Shown one piece after another: positions 32,365 to 41,178 of a stretch of 47,598 nucleotides of DNA. Within the stretch, counting starts at the first letter, position 1, and each line of letters begins with the position of its first letter. The stretch is from an uncultured Sphingomonadaceae bacterium (GTDB taxonomy: Bacteria; Pseudomonadota; Alphaproteobacteria; Sphingomonadales; Sphingomonadaceae). The stretch spans positions 1-47,598 of the forward strand of contig CALMVA010000031.1 of assembly GCA_937873035.1 (NCBI GenBank), read 5' to 3'. Made by a program: the position numbers and the translations under genes. The notes below the pieces were generated by a model. That model did not search any database, had not been told where the DNA came from, and was given only the letters and a program-made list of their open reading frames with translations.

Positions 32365-32796
32365 TTAACCCTCCACCACTTCGAGGCCCATCGAACGGGC
32401 AGAGCCTTCGATGATGCGGGTTGCCGATTCGATGTCGTTTGCGTTGAGATCCTTCATCTTGGTCTCAGCGATTTCCGACAGCTTCGAACGGGCGATGGTG
32501 CCAATCGACGATTTGCCGGGTTCCTTCGAACCCTTGTCGAGCTTGGCAGCCTTCTTGATGAGATAAGTCGCCGGGGGCGTCTTGGTGACGAAGGAGAAGC
32601 TCTTGTCTGCAAAGACGGTGATAACCGTCGGGATCGGCATACCCTTTTCGAGTTCCGTCGTCGCCGCGTTGAACGCCTTGCAGAATTCCATGATGTTCAC
32701 ACCGCGCTGACCCAGAGCAGGGCCGATCGGCGGTGAGGGATTTGCAGCGCCCGCAGGCACCTGCAGCTTGATATAGCCGGCAATTTTCTTGGCCAT
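32365..32796 (-). CDS. rplK: 50S ribosomal protein L11
   Basis: A 143-residue protein of the GTPase-associated centre. The conserved [22 protein letters not shown] and the C-terminal [10 protein letters not shown] motifs are present. It is the site of many methylations and of thiostrepton action in other bacteria. It lies 118 bases after nusG; that gap may hold an L1-binding leader, but I could not confirm one. Confidence 0.98.
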   Translation of the reverse strand: MAKKIAGYIKLQVPAGAANPSPPIGPALGQRGVNIMEFCKAFNAATTELEKGMPIPTVITVFADKSFSFVTKTPPATYLIKKAAKLDKGSKEPGKSSIGTIARSKLSEIAETKMKDLNANDIESATRIIEGSARSMGLEVVEG

Positions 32797-32914
32797 GTTT
32801 CACTCACTCTATAGGTGGGCAGCCACGCTTGCACGTTTCGCCCGGTTCAAGTTTAGCGGTGTTGACGGGGTGGCCCCCTCCCGCACTCTATCCAGACCCG
32901 AAAGTCTGAAATTC

Positions 32915-33451
32915 TTACTTCATCCGTTCAACCTGCTCGAACTCAAGCTCGACAGGCGTCGGACGACCAAAGATCGACACAGAAACCTTCACGCGGCCCT
33001 TGTCGAAGTCCAGCTCTTCGACCAGCCCGTTGAAGCTGGCGAACGGACCTTCGAGCACCTTGACCTGATCGCCGATTTCGTAGTCGACGCGAATCTGCTG
33101 CTTGGGTGCGGCGGCAGCTTCTTCCTTGGTGTTCAGGATGCGCGCTGCTTCCGCTTCGGTAATCGCCTGCGGCTTGCCGCTCGATCCGAGGAAGCCAGTT
33201 ACCTTGGGCTGGTTCTTGATGAGGTGATACACATCATCATTCATGCTCAGCTTGGCGAGCACATAGCCGGGGAAGAACTTGCGTTCCGACTGAACCTTCT
33301 TGCCACGGCGGATTTCGGTAACGGTTTCGGTCGGAACCTCGACCGCATCCACAAGCGCCTCAAGGCCGAGGCGCTGTGCATCGGCCAGAATCGCGTCGCG
33401 GACCTTGTTCTCGAAACCCGAATAGGCGTGGATGATATACCAGCGTGACAT
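32915..33451 (-). CDS. nusG: Transcription termination/antitermination protein NusG
   Basis: A 178-residue factor that binds RNA polymerase, Rho and ribosomal protein S10. The NGN domain begins MSRWYIIHAYSGFENKVRDAI, the loop FPGYVLAKLSMNDD is present, and the C-terminal KOW domain has GDQVKVLEGPFASFNGLVEELD. It follows secE by 21 bases, as usual. Confidence 0.98.
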   Translation of the reverse strand: MSRWYIIHAYSGFENKVRDAILADAQRLGLEALVDAVEVPTETVTEIRRGKKVQSERKFFPGYVLAKLSMNDDVYHLIKNQPKVTGFLGSSGKPQAITEAEAARILNTKEEAAAAPKQQIRVDYEIGDQVKVLEGPFASFNGLVEELDFDKGRVKVSVSIFGRPTPVELEFEQVERMK

Positions 33452-33472
33452 TGGTCTTCTTTTCTTATGCGA

Positions 33473-33670
33473 TCAGGAAGCGAGCGAGAGCAAAGACTGG
33501 ACGACCCAGGTGAATACCGAATCGACGCCCAGAAAGAACAGGCCGAGGATCGTGGTCATGATGATGACCATCACCACCGTCATGCCGGTCTCACGCCCGG
33601 TCGGCCAGGCGACTTTCGCCGTCTCGGCCCGAACCTGCCGGATAAACTCGCCTGGGCTGGTCTTTGCCAT
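33473..33670 (-). CDS. secE: Preprotein translocase subunit SecE
   Basis: A 65-residue single-span SecYEG component. It begins MAKTSPGEFIRQVRAETAKVAWPTGRE, with the conserved amphipathic helix (KVAWPT), then one membrane helix. The upstream extension to 33799 is not SecE-like. The small size is typical of alphaproteobacteria. It is the first protein gene of the ribosomal block. Confidence 0.95.
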   Translation of the reverse strand: MAKTSPGEFIRQVRAETAKVAWPTGRETGMTVVMVIIMTTILGLFFLGVDSVFTWVVQSLLSLAS

Positions 33671-33874
33671 AAACCCGTTTCCATCCTTAAACTTGTTTCG
33701 CCAACAGGTCCGCCGCCGGAAAATCCGGCTTGAAAGAAAACCCTGTTGTCGGGATTGGCGGCCAATAATCGGCTTTCCGGGCAAAAGCAAGCGTTGCATA
33801 GGGTTTGCGCCAGATCGCTGGACATAGAACCAGTCTCCCGTGATTCGCGCGCTAGAGTTGGCGATTCGGGAAAC

Positions 33875-33950
33875 TGGCAGGAGCGGAGGGACTCGAACCC
33901 ACGGCCCTCGGTTTTGGAGACCGATGCTCTACCAACTGAGCTACGCTCCT
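33875..33950 (-). tRNA. tRNA-Trp (CCA)
   Basis: On the minus strand, AGGAGCG pairs with CGCTCCT to close the acceptor. The anticodon loop reads CTCCAAA, giving anticodon CCA (tryptophan). The D arm (AGCTCAGTTGGTAGAGC) and T arm (GTGGGTTCGAGTCCCT) are standard. The 3' CCA is encoded in the gene (33875-33877). It lies about 200 bases upstream of secE, its conserved place. Confidence 0.97.
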
Positions 33951-34017
33951 ATGGCCAGACGGCGCGCATAGCGAAGCGACTGCGCCCGCGCAAGCGCCGC
34001 TTGTCGCTTTGCGTCAA

Positions 34018-36372
34018 TCAGGCGACGGCGCGATCGCCAGAAGCGCCATAAAGCAGGCGGCGCGCATCCTTTGCGGGCATTGGCCGCCCGAAGAGATAGC
34101 CCTGAATCTTGCGGCAGCCGAGCTGGCAGATCATGCGATATTCTTCGTCGGTTTCCACGCCTTCTGCCGTCGTCACCATGCCAAGGCTGTCTGCCAGCGC
34201 CACCACCGCGCGGATAATCGCAAGGCTTTCCGGCGCGTTGCGGGCAGCGCCCTGCACGAACGAGCGGTCAACCTTGATGGTGTTGAACTTGGTCTTGGAG
34301 AGATAGCCGAGTGACGAATAGCCGGTGCCGAAATCATCGAGCGACAGCCGCACGCCGAGCGCCATGAGCTGCTCAAGAATCTGGAGCGCCACGGTGCCTT
34401 CGCGCATGAACACGCTTTCGGTGACTTCAAGCTCAAGCCGGTGCGGGGCAAGGCCGCTTTGCGACAGCGCCTGCACGACCGAGGTGACGAAATTGGTGTC
34501 GGTCAGTTGTTCGGCCGAGACGTTGACGGCAACGCGGATGGTGGGCGGCCAGTGCGCGGCTTCGGCGCAGGCGGTGCGCAACACCCAGTCGCCAATCGGG
34601 GCGATGAGGCGTGTATCTTCGGCCACGGGCACGAATTTTGCGGGAGAAACCGGCCCAAGTTCCGGGTTCGTCCAGCGCAGCAGCGCCTCAAAGCTTTCAA
34701 CCTCGCTATTTTCCGCACCGACAACGGGCTGGTAATGGACTTCAAATTCATTGCGTTCGAGCGCCTTGCGCAGCGCGATTTCAATCACGCGGCGTTCTTC
34801 GGCATGAACGTGCAGCTGCGGCTCATAGCTGTGCGCCTGCCCGCCGCCTTCATCCTTTGAGCGATAGAGCGCGAGGTCTGCCGAACGGATGAGCGTTTCC
34901 ACGGTGCGCCCGTCGCGCGGGCCGGTCGCGGTGCCGATGCTGGCGCCGATATAGAGCGTGTGCTGATCGACCTCATAGGGGCGCGACAGCGTTTCGATGA
35001 TGGTCTGCGCAAATTTGGCGAGACGGCCCGGATCATTGGCATCCTTCACGACCACGGCAAATTCGTCACCACCCAGACGGCCGCACACTTCGTTGTCGGT
35101 CATGATCGAGCGGAGGCGTTCTGCCACGCGTGTCAGCAGGCGATCACCCACCGGATGGCCAAGCGTGTCGTTGACGGCCTTGAAGCGATCAAGGTCGATC
35201 ATCAGGAAGGCGCAGCGCCCGCGCCAGCGGTCGGCCTCGTGCATGGCCTCGCCAAGCGCTTCGGTGATGTGGAGGCGGTTGGGCAGGCCCGTGAGCGTAT
35301 CATAGCGCGCCATGCGGTTGATTTTGTCGGCAGAGCGGTGCGCTTCTGTTACGTCCGAGCCAACGCCGCGAAAGCCGAGGAAAGAGCCGGTATCATCAAA
35401 GCGCGGCGAGGCGGAAAGCTCCCACCAGCGGGTGTCGCCCGCGACCTGCACCGGCAAGATGAGATCGCTGAAATTCTCACGGTTCTTGAGCTTGTCCGCC
35501 AGCACGCGCAACGCGGCTGAAAAATTGCCTGCCTCCCATGAATCGCCCGCCAAAATCTCAAGGATCGGCTTGGCTTCAAGCTGCTCAGGCTGGAGCCCAA
35601 GCGCATAGGCAAAGCGCGGCGAGACGTGGGTGAGGCATTTGGAGGCGTCGATCTGCCACATCCAGTCGCCGCCCGATTCTTCAAATTCGCGCAGGAGAAG
35701 GCTCACCACCTCGTCCTTTTCAGCGAGTTCGCTTTCGGCAGAACGATGCATCACGAAGGTGCGGCCATTGGCAAGGCAGCTCAGCATCAGCGCGCCGGAA
35801 TAGGCAACGGCAGTGCCCGCAATCAGCGGCATCCCGTTATACCACATCATCGCGGCCAGGCTTGATCCGGTAACGGTCAGGAAAGCGGCGGTGGCCATCG
35901 GCACGGCGGAGAGCGCAACCGTCATGCCCGCCATCAGCGCGGTAAGCACAGTCCAGATCCCGATCAGCACTTCAGGGCGTGCCCCGGTGCCGAACAGAAC
36001 GGGAGCCACGGCCCAGGCAATCGCGCCGATCAGCGTGATGCCGGTTTCGCGGTGGAGATCACCCGTGGTGGCGATCGGCGGCGTCCAGTTGCGTTCGCGC
36101 AGATGCGGACCGGCGCACATCGTCGCCATTACAATGGTGCCGGCAAACCACAGGCCAAGCTTGAGTGTGGTGATCGATTCCTTGAGAAGCACCAGCAGCA
36201 CGATGGCGGCCAGAACCGAAATGACGAGCCGTGTCACCGCAAACCGCTTTACCACGGCAAGCTGCGCTGCACGCACGATTCCCCAATCCGTTCCCGCAGG
36301 CTCGGTAAAGCCCAGGATCGAAAGCCAGCCCGGCGCCGTTGGCGCGCTTGTCGTTGTTTGTTTGCGTCTCAC
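34018..36372 (-). CDS. Membrane-bound GGDEF-EAL protein with PAS domain
   Basis: A 784-residue protein that makes and/or degrades cyclic di-GMP. The N-terminal 210 residues contain several membrane segments, followed by a PAS domain (about 225-345, WMWQIDASKCLTHVSPRFAYALG), a GGDEF domain with an intact RLGGDEF near 431-437, and an EAL domain with FEALLRW near 557-563 and DDFGTGYSSL further on. Both catalytic motifs are complete, so it may be bifunctional. It starts with GTG. Its likely outputs in this window include the PilZ protein at 10511. Confidence 0.94.
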   Translation of the reverse strand: MRRKQTTTSAPTAPGWLSILGFTEPAGTDWGIVRAAQLAVVKRFAVTRLVISVLAAIVLLVLLKESITTLKLGLWFAGTIVMATMCAGPHLRERNWTPPIATTGDLHRETGITLIGAIAWAVAPVLFGTGARPEVLIGIWTVLTALMAGMTVALSAVPMATAAFLTVTGSSLAAMMWYNGMPLIAGTAVAYSGALMLSCLANGRTFVMHRSAESELAEKDEVVSLLLREFEESGGDWMWQIDASKCLTHVSPRFAYALGLQPEQLEAKPILEILAGDSWEAGNFSAALRVLADKLKNRENFSDLILPVQVAGDTRWWELSASPRFDDTGSFLGFRGVGSDVTEAHRSADKINRMARYDTLTGLPNRLHITEALGEAMHEADRWRGRCAFLMIDLDRFKAVNDTLGHPVGDRLLTRVAERLRSIMTDNEVCGRLGGDEFAVVVKDANDPGRLAKFAQTIIETLSRPYEVDQHTLYIGASIGTATGPRDGRTVETLIRSADLALYRSKDEGGGQAHSYEPQLHVHAEERRVIEIALRKALERNEFEVHYQPVVGAENSEVESFEALLRWTNPELGPVSPAKFVPVAEDTRLIAPIGDWVLRTACAEAAHWPPTIRVAVNVSAEQLTDTNFVTSVVQALSQSGLAPHRLELEVTESVFMREGTVALQILEQLMALGVRLSLDDFGTGYSSLGYLSKTKFNTIKVDRSFVQGAARNAPESLAIIRAVVALADSLGMVTTAEGVETDEEYRMICQLGCRKIQGYLFGRPMPAKDARRLLYGASGDRAVA

Positions 36373-36477
36373 GATCCACCGGATACGCCAAAAAGGGTTA
36401 GCGTTCGGTAAGCATTATCCGCAAATTTGATGTCAGTTTGGCCCGTGTTCGGATTAATATTCTGGAAAGTCGCGCTT

Positions 36478-38238
36478 TTATGCGGCGAGCAGATAAGGCT
36501 GAATTTCGCCGGACAGATAAAGGCGGCGCGCCTTGGCGCGGCTGAGCTTGCCAGAGCTGGTGCGCGGCAGCGAGCGCGGCGGCACAAGTTCAACCACGCA
36601 GTTCATGCCCGTGATCGCGCGGACCTTTTCCCGAATCGCATCGCGCAGGCGGGTGCGCTCTGCATCATCGGTGGTGCGGCAATGGACGAGCACGGCAGGC
36701 GCTTCCTCGCCGCCCGGCGTCGTCACCGAGAAGGCGGCAATGTCGCCCTGTTTGAAGCCGGGAAGCTGCTCCACCGCCCATTCAATGTCCTGCGGCCAGT
36801 GGTTTTTGCCGTTGATGATAATCATGTCCTTGGCGCGACCAACGACATAGAGGTAGCCGTTCGACATATAGCCCATGTCGCCGGTGTTGAGCCAACCGTT
36901 CTGAAGGCAGGCATCGGTAGATTCCGGGTCGCGATAATAGCTGTGCATGATCGAGGGGCCAGCGGTCCACACCTGGCCGATCTGTCGCTCAGCAAGGGCG
37001 CCGCCATCCTCGGCGCGAATCTCCACCGTCATGTCGCGGCACGGCTTGCCGCAATTGACGATGGCGCGATAACGCTGCGGTCGATCCCCCGGCCACTCTT
37101 CGCCCGAAAGCTCCGATTCCTCGACCAGTTCGACGATGATGCCTTCGCCCGGCGGCATGATGGTGACGGCCAGCGTCGCTTCGGCAAGACCATAGCTCGG
37201 CAGAAAGGCCTTGGCGCTGAAACCCGCTTCATGAAAGGCATCGACAAAGGCCTGCATCACATCCGGGCGGATCATGTCTGCGCCATTGCCCGCGATGCGC
37301 CAGCCGGACAGCGCGAAGCGTTCCGAAACATGGCTCTGGCTCGAAATGCGGCGCGCGCAAATGTCGTAGCCAAAAGTGGGGGAATAGCTGATCGAGGTGT
37401 CGCCGACGCGCGTGTTGCGCGTGACGAGATCAAGCCAGGCCAGCGGGCGGCGGGCGAAATCCTCGGTCTTCATGTAATCGACCGACACCTGATTGGCGAC
37501 GATCGAGAGGAAGCAGCCGACCAGCCCCATATCATGATACCAGGGCAGCCACGAGACGCAGCGGTCGGTTTCCACAAGCTTCATGCCATGGCCGTGCGCG
37601 GCAAGATTGTTGAGCAGCGCATTGTGCGTCACGGCAACGCCATGCGGAAAGCGCGTCGAGCCGCTCGAATATTGCAGATAGGCGATGTCGTCGGTGCTGG
37701 CTTGCGGCAGCGCGACAGCGGGGGCGGCGCGCTCGCCAAAGCTTTCCCAGCTGATGGCCTCTGCATTGACGAGCTTGGCGGCGTCGGGTGCCATGTTTTC
37801 AAGGCTGGCCGGATAGATGAGGAGCTTGGGCTGTGCGCTCTGCATCTGCACGGCCAACTGATCGACATAGGAATCGCGCCCGCCAAAAGAGGTCGGCAGC
37901 GGCAGCGGCACGGGCCAGGCACCGGCATAGACCGTGCCGAAGAACAGGGCTGCGAATTCTGGTGAGGTTTCGGCGATCAGCGCGATACGATCACCGGGCT
38001 GGATGCCGTGCGCGATCAGGCGGTACGCCATGTCGAGCGCATCGGTGCGCAGTTCTGAAAATGGATAGGGCCGGGCAAGATTGCCGCGCGGATCATGAAA
38101 ATTCATCCCGCGCGCGCCTTGCGCGGCATAATCGAGCGCTTCGCCGAGCGTAGCGAAATCGGAAATTCGCCGCGGCAGCGTGTCCAGCGTCGGCGTGGCG
38201 GTCATCGCCGGGGCGGGCCGGTCAAGATTGTCCTGCAC
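36478..38238 (-). CDS. Fatty acyl-AMP ligase (FAAL)
   Basis: A 586-residue adenylate-forming enzyme that activates a fatty acid to acyl-AMP. The P-loop-like YLQYSSGSTRFPHGVAVTH (about 185-203), the FAAL-type GYDICARRIS segment and YGLAEATLAV are present, as are the C-terminal GRAKDMIIINGKNHWPQDIE and the catalytic Lys in RTSSGKLSR. I chose GTG 38238, preceded by GGGGGA; an ATG 11 codons later is possible. There is no acyl carrier protein, PKS or sphingolipid gene beside it, so the acceptor is unknown. CoA ligase activity is less likely. Confidence 0.9.
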   Translation of the reverse strand: MQDNLDRPAPAMTATPTLDTLPRRISDFATLGEALDYAAQGARGMNFHDPRGNLARPYPFSELRTDALDMAYRLIAHGIQPGDRIALIAETSPEFAALFFGTVYAGAWPVPLPLPTSFGGRDSYVDQLAVQMQSAQPKLLIYPASLENMAPDAAKLVNAEAISWESFGERAAPAVALPQASTDDIAYLQYSSGSTRFPHGVAVTHNALLNNLAAHGHGMKLVETDRCVSWLPWYHDMGLVGCFLSIVANQVSVDYMKTEDFARRPLAWLDLVTRNTRVGDTSISYSPTFGYDICARRISSQSHVSERFALSGWRIAGNGADMIRPDVMQAFVDAFHEAGFSAKAFLPSYGLAEATLAVTIMPPGEGIIVELVEESELSGEEWPGDRPQRYRAIVNCGKPCRDMTVEIRAEDGGALAERQIGQVWTAGPSIMHSYYRDPESTDACLQNGWLNTGDMGYMSNGYLYVVGRAKDMIIINGKNHWPQDIEWAVEQLPGFKQGDIAAFSVTTPGGEEAPAVLVHCRTTDDAERTRLRDAIREKVRAITGMNCVVELVPPRSLPRTSSGKLSRAKARRLYLSGEIQPYLLAA

Positions 38239-38373
38239 GGAGCATCCCCCAAAAGTTAGTGGCGCTGGCCCTAGTGGCTCTTGCGCGTGTTGCAACCCTT
38301 TTGCACGACGTATGGCCATGCAAATGCTTCCAATCGACGTGGACTATGGCACAATTTGGGCCGGACCCAAGAG

Positions 38374-38910
38374 ATGAAACGATTCACCGCCCGAAAGCCA
38401 CTGAACAGCGCGGAATTGCGCCAGATGGCGCTTGCATATGTCGCGCGCTACGCCACCTCGCGGGCAAAATTGGCGGGCTATTTGCGCCGCAAACTTGCCG
38501 AGCGCGGTTGGGATGAAGAGGGTGCGCCGGCGGTTGAGGCGATTGTCGAGGCGATGGTGGCGCAACATTATGTCGATGATCGGGCGTTTGCGGACATGAA
38601 GGCGGGCGGGCTTGCCCGGCGTGGCTATGGCGCGCGGCGTGTGCGGCAGGCGTTGCAGGCGGCAGGCATTGCCGAAGAGGATGCCGATGTGGCGTTGCGC
38701 ACAGCCGAAGAGGATAAGCTGGCCGTAGCGTTGGCCTATGCCAAACGCCGTCGACTGGGGCCGTTCTCTTCTGATCCCGCCAATATGGCGAAGCGGGAAA
38801 AGGCTCTCGCAGCGATGCTTAGAGCAGGCCATGATTACTTGACCGCGCGACAGATTCTTGATTTGTCACCGGAACTTGTCCAAAATGGCATGGCTCGGTC
38901 AGAACCCTGA
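38374..38910 (+). CDS. recX: RecX-family regulatory protein
   Basis: A 178-residue helical protein of the RecX family, which caps RecA filaments and modulates their length. Repeated three-helix modules are visible, with the pattern ATSRAKLAGYLRRKLAERG and YVDDRAFADMKAGGLARRGYGARRVRQAL. It is not next to recA here, as is also seen in other alphaproteobacteria. I chose ATG 38374 because the upstream codons are not RecX-like. Confidence 0.88.
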   Translation: MKRFTARKPLNSAELRQMALAYVARYATSRAKLAGYLRRKLAERGWDEEGAPAVEAIVEAMVAQHYVDDRAFADMKAGGLARRGYGARRVRQALQAAGIAEEDADVALRTAEEDKLAVALAYAKRRRLGPFSSDPANMAKREKALAAMLRAGHDYLTARQILDLSPELVQNGMARSEP

Positions 38911-39028
38911 GAGGTCGCACAATGGAAGAGGTTTCTGACACGGCAATTGGGTGGGTAGCCGTTTTGGGTGTGCGAGGCCGAGTAATGTCTGGAGATTATC
39001 GTCAACTGGTTTTGAGCCAGCGCAGGTG

Positions 39029-39586
39029 ATGGGCGGGCCGGGGGAAGAAGCGCCCATATCGGGGGCTGCTGAGCCGCGCCTTGTCGAAGGCCATGTCAAA
39101 TGGTTCGATGCGACACGGGGCTTTGGCTTTGTCGTGCCCGACGATGCCGAGACGAGCGATGTTCTCGTCCATTTTTCGGTGTTGCGCGAACATGGCAGAC
39201 GCACGCTGCCCGAAGGTGCGCGCGTCGTGTGTGAAGTGGCGCTGGGCGGACGCGGACTTCAGGCGGTGCGGCTCGTTTCTTTTGATCTCTCAACCGCGCT
39301 CGTGCCCGAAGTTGAAGTGCGCCTGCTCCAGCCCAAGCGGTCGCGCGCGGTATCGCCTGAGCTTGTTGAGCAGGCCGGGCCATTTGAGGCTGTGTCGGTC
39401 AAATGGTTTAATCGCCCCAAGGGCTATGGTTTTCTTCTGCGCTCAGGTGACGCGGCGGATGTCTTTGTGCATATGGAAACGCTGCGGCACGCCGGCATTG
39501 TCGATGTGCTGCCGGAAGATGTTCTTGAAGCCCGCCTGGTTGAAAGCGAGCGTGGGCTTCTGGCTGTAGAGGTAAGGCGTTCGTGA
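39029..39586 (+). CDS. Tandem cold-shock-domain protein
   Basis: A 185-residue protein with two cold-shock (CSD) domains. CSD1 covers about residues 20-84 with RNP1-like GFGFV (31-35) and RNP2 VLVHF (45-49). CSD2 covers 121-183 with GYGFL (132-136) and VFVHM (145-149). The domains are not identical, so this is an old duplication. It probably binds single-stranded RNA or DNA. The stop overlaps the start of the DUF192 lipoprotein gene (GTGA). The start is at 39029 with CAGGTG upstream; an N-terminal extension to 38951 is unlikely. Confidence 0.9.
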   Translation: MGGPGEEAPISGAAEPRLVEGHVKWFDATRGFGFVVPDDAETSDVLVHFSVLREHGRRTLPEGARVVCEVALGGRGLQAVRLVSFDLSTALVPEVEVRLLQPKRSRAVSPELVEQAGPFEAVSVKWFNRPKGYGFLLRSGDAADVFVHMETLRHAGIVDVLPEDVLEARLVESERGLLAVEVRRS

Positions 39587-40053
39587 CGATTTTTCGTGCA
39601 GCCTGCGCGCTGCTTTTGGCTATGCCCGCCGTGGCGTGTCAGGCGGGGCAAAAGCCGCCAGCACTCTCGCCCGCCGGGCTGGCGCAGGTGCCGCTCAGCA
39701 TTTCAACCGCTGCGGGCAAGGCGCACAGCTTTACCGTGGAAGTTGCGCGCACCGAAGAGCAGCAGGAGCGCGGGCTGATGTTCCGCGCAGAACTTGCGCC
39801 TGATGCGGGCATGATCTTCCCGATGAGGCCGCCGCGCCCGGCCAGCTTCTGGATGCGGAATACGATCATCCCGCTCGACATGATCTTTGTGCGGGCCGAT
39901 GGCACCATCGCGCGGATCGCGGCGCAAACCGTGCCTTATTCGCTCACGCCGGTCGAATCGGGCGAGCCTGTGGCCGCCGTGCTGGAGATTGCCGGGGGGC
40001 GGTCTGCCGAACTTGGCATATCCGAGGGTGACAAGGTCGTCTGGAAAGACTGA
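39583..40053 (+). CDS. DUF192 protein, predicted lipoprotein
   Basis: A 156-residue protein with a signal peptide ending in PAVAC (Cys19), a plausible lipobox. The DUF192 domain has RGLMFRAELAPDAGMIFPMRPPRPASFWMRNTIIPLDMIF and the late GGRSAELGISEGDKV. It starts with GTG in a GTGA overlap with the cold-shock gene. This pair is seen in many alphaproteobacteria. Function is unknown. Confidence 0.9.
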   Translation: MTIFRAACALLLAMPAVACQAGQKPPALSPAGLAQVPLSISTAAGKAHSFTVEVARTEEQQERGLMFRAELAPDAGMIFPMRPPRPASFWMRNTIIPLDMIFVRADGTIARIAAQTVPYSLTPVESGEPVAAVLEIAGGRSAELGISEGDKVVWKD

Positions 40054-40108
40054 TGTCTAGAGAGCAGCGGCGTTGCATCGCGCGCTGCAAAGGCGTAACG
40101 GGCGGCGC

Positions 40109-40510
40109 ATGGGCGTTTTCAAAAACATCTTCACCTGGTGGGAAGGTCAGACCTTCGGCACATGGCTCAACACCCGCACAAGCGGCATCCGCGTAGGCGA
40201 GGATGCCGAGGGTAATGTCTATTACCAGTCGCGCCAGACCGGCGTGGACGGGCGCGAGCGGCGCTGGGTGGCCTATAAGGGCAGCAACGATGCCAGCCGC
40301 GTTCCGCCGCAATGGTATAGCTGGTTGCACCACACGATTGATGCGACGCCTGATGAAGCGTTGCCCGCGCCGCGCGCATGGGAAGCCGATCCCCAGCCCA
40401 ATCTGAGCGGAACGCCGCTCGCCTATCGCCCCAAGGGTGCGCTCGAATCGGGCGGCAAACGTGCGGCGGCGACCGGCGACTATGAGGCATGGAGCCCCGA
40501 CGCCGCGTGA
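40109..40510 (+). CDS. NDUFA12-like NADH:ubiquinone oxidoreductase subunit
   Basis: A 133-residue accessory complex I subunit (17.2 kDa type, also B17.2). The conserved FTWWEGQTFGTWLNTRTSG, NVYYQSR and VPPQWYSWLHHTIDATPDE match. It is homologous to the mitochondrial subunit and typical of alphaproteobacteria. It is not in the nuo operon here. I chose the ATG at 40109. It ends in a GTGA overlap with the DUF2155 gene. Confidence 0.92.
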   Translation: MGVFKNIFTWWEGQTFGTWLNTRTSGIRVGEDAEGNVYYQSRQTGVDGRERRWVAYKGSNDASRVPPQWYSWLHHTIDATPDEALPAPRAWEADPQPNLSGTPLAYRPKGALESGGKRAAATGDYEAWSPDAA

Positions 40511-41178
40511 AGCGCGCAATCGTCTGGACGGGATTGACGGTATTGGCCGGGCTTGCCGCCTGGCAGGCCGCCGCCGCGTTGCAGGATACGCCGGAAGCCT
40601 CCACCGCTCCCGCGCAACAGGCCGCCGAGGCCTCCGCCGAAACAGGCGATGCTGAAGCGGTGGAAGCGCCAAAAGCCAAGCCGCGCGCCGCAGCGCCCAT
40701 CCCCGGTAGCCGCCTTGCATCGCCCATGGCCGAGCGCGTGGCGACGATTGGCATTCTCAACAAACGCAATGGTCTGTCGCGTGATCTCGTGATGAAACCG
40801 GGTCAGGCCGTGCGCATGGGTGATCTCGTCGTGCGCCTGCGCGCCTGTGAAGAAACCGACCCGTGGGAGCCGGAAAAATGGACCGGGGCTTTCGTGCAGG
40901 TCATCACCCGCGAAACCAAGGCCGTGTGGCGCAAGACTTTTTCGGGCTGGCTCTACAAGGAAAGCCCGTCGCTCAACGTTGTTGAGCACCCGATTTATGA
41001 CGTGTGGGTCAAGGCCTGCAAGATGCGCCATGCCGAGGTTGGTCCATCGACGATCGTCGCGCGCGGCGATGAGTCGGGGGGCGCCTCGGTCAAGCGGTCG
41101 AGCGCCGACAAATCACCCGATGCGGAAGGTGCGGCGCCCACGCCTGTGGAGAGTGCTGCGCCCAGCGCCACAGAATAA
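40507..41178 (+). CDS. DUF2155 exported protein
   Basis: A 223-residue protein with an N-terminal signal or anchor (about residues 4-24) and an Ala/Glu/Pro-rich linker to about 70. The DUF2155 core holds GILNKRNGLSRDLVMKPGQAVRMGDLVVRLRACEETDPWEPEKWTG and SPSLNVVEHPIYDVWVKACKM. The last 50 or so residues are low in complexity and overlap the aat gene on the other strand. It starts with GTG overlapping the NDUFA12 stop. Function is unknown; the NDUFA12-DUF2155-aat order recurs in this class. Confidence 0.87.
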   Translation: MKRAIVWTGLTVLAGLAAWQAAAALQDTPEASTAPAQQAAEASAETGDAEAVEAPKAKPRAAAPIPGSRLASPMAERVATIGILNKRNGLSRDLVMKPGQAVRMGDLVVRLRACEETDPWEPEKWTGAFVQVITRETKAVWRKTFSGWLYKESPSLNVVEHPIYDVWVKACKMRHAEVGPSTIVARGDESGGASVKRSSADKSPDAEGAAPTPVESAAPSATE

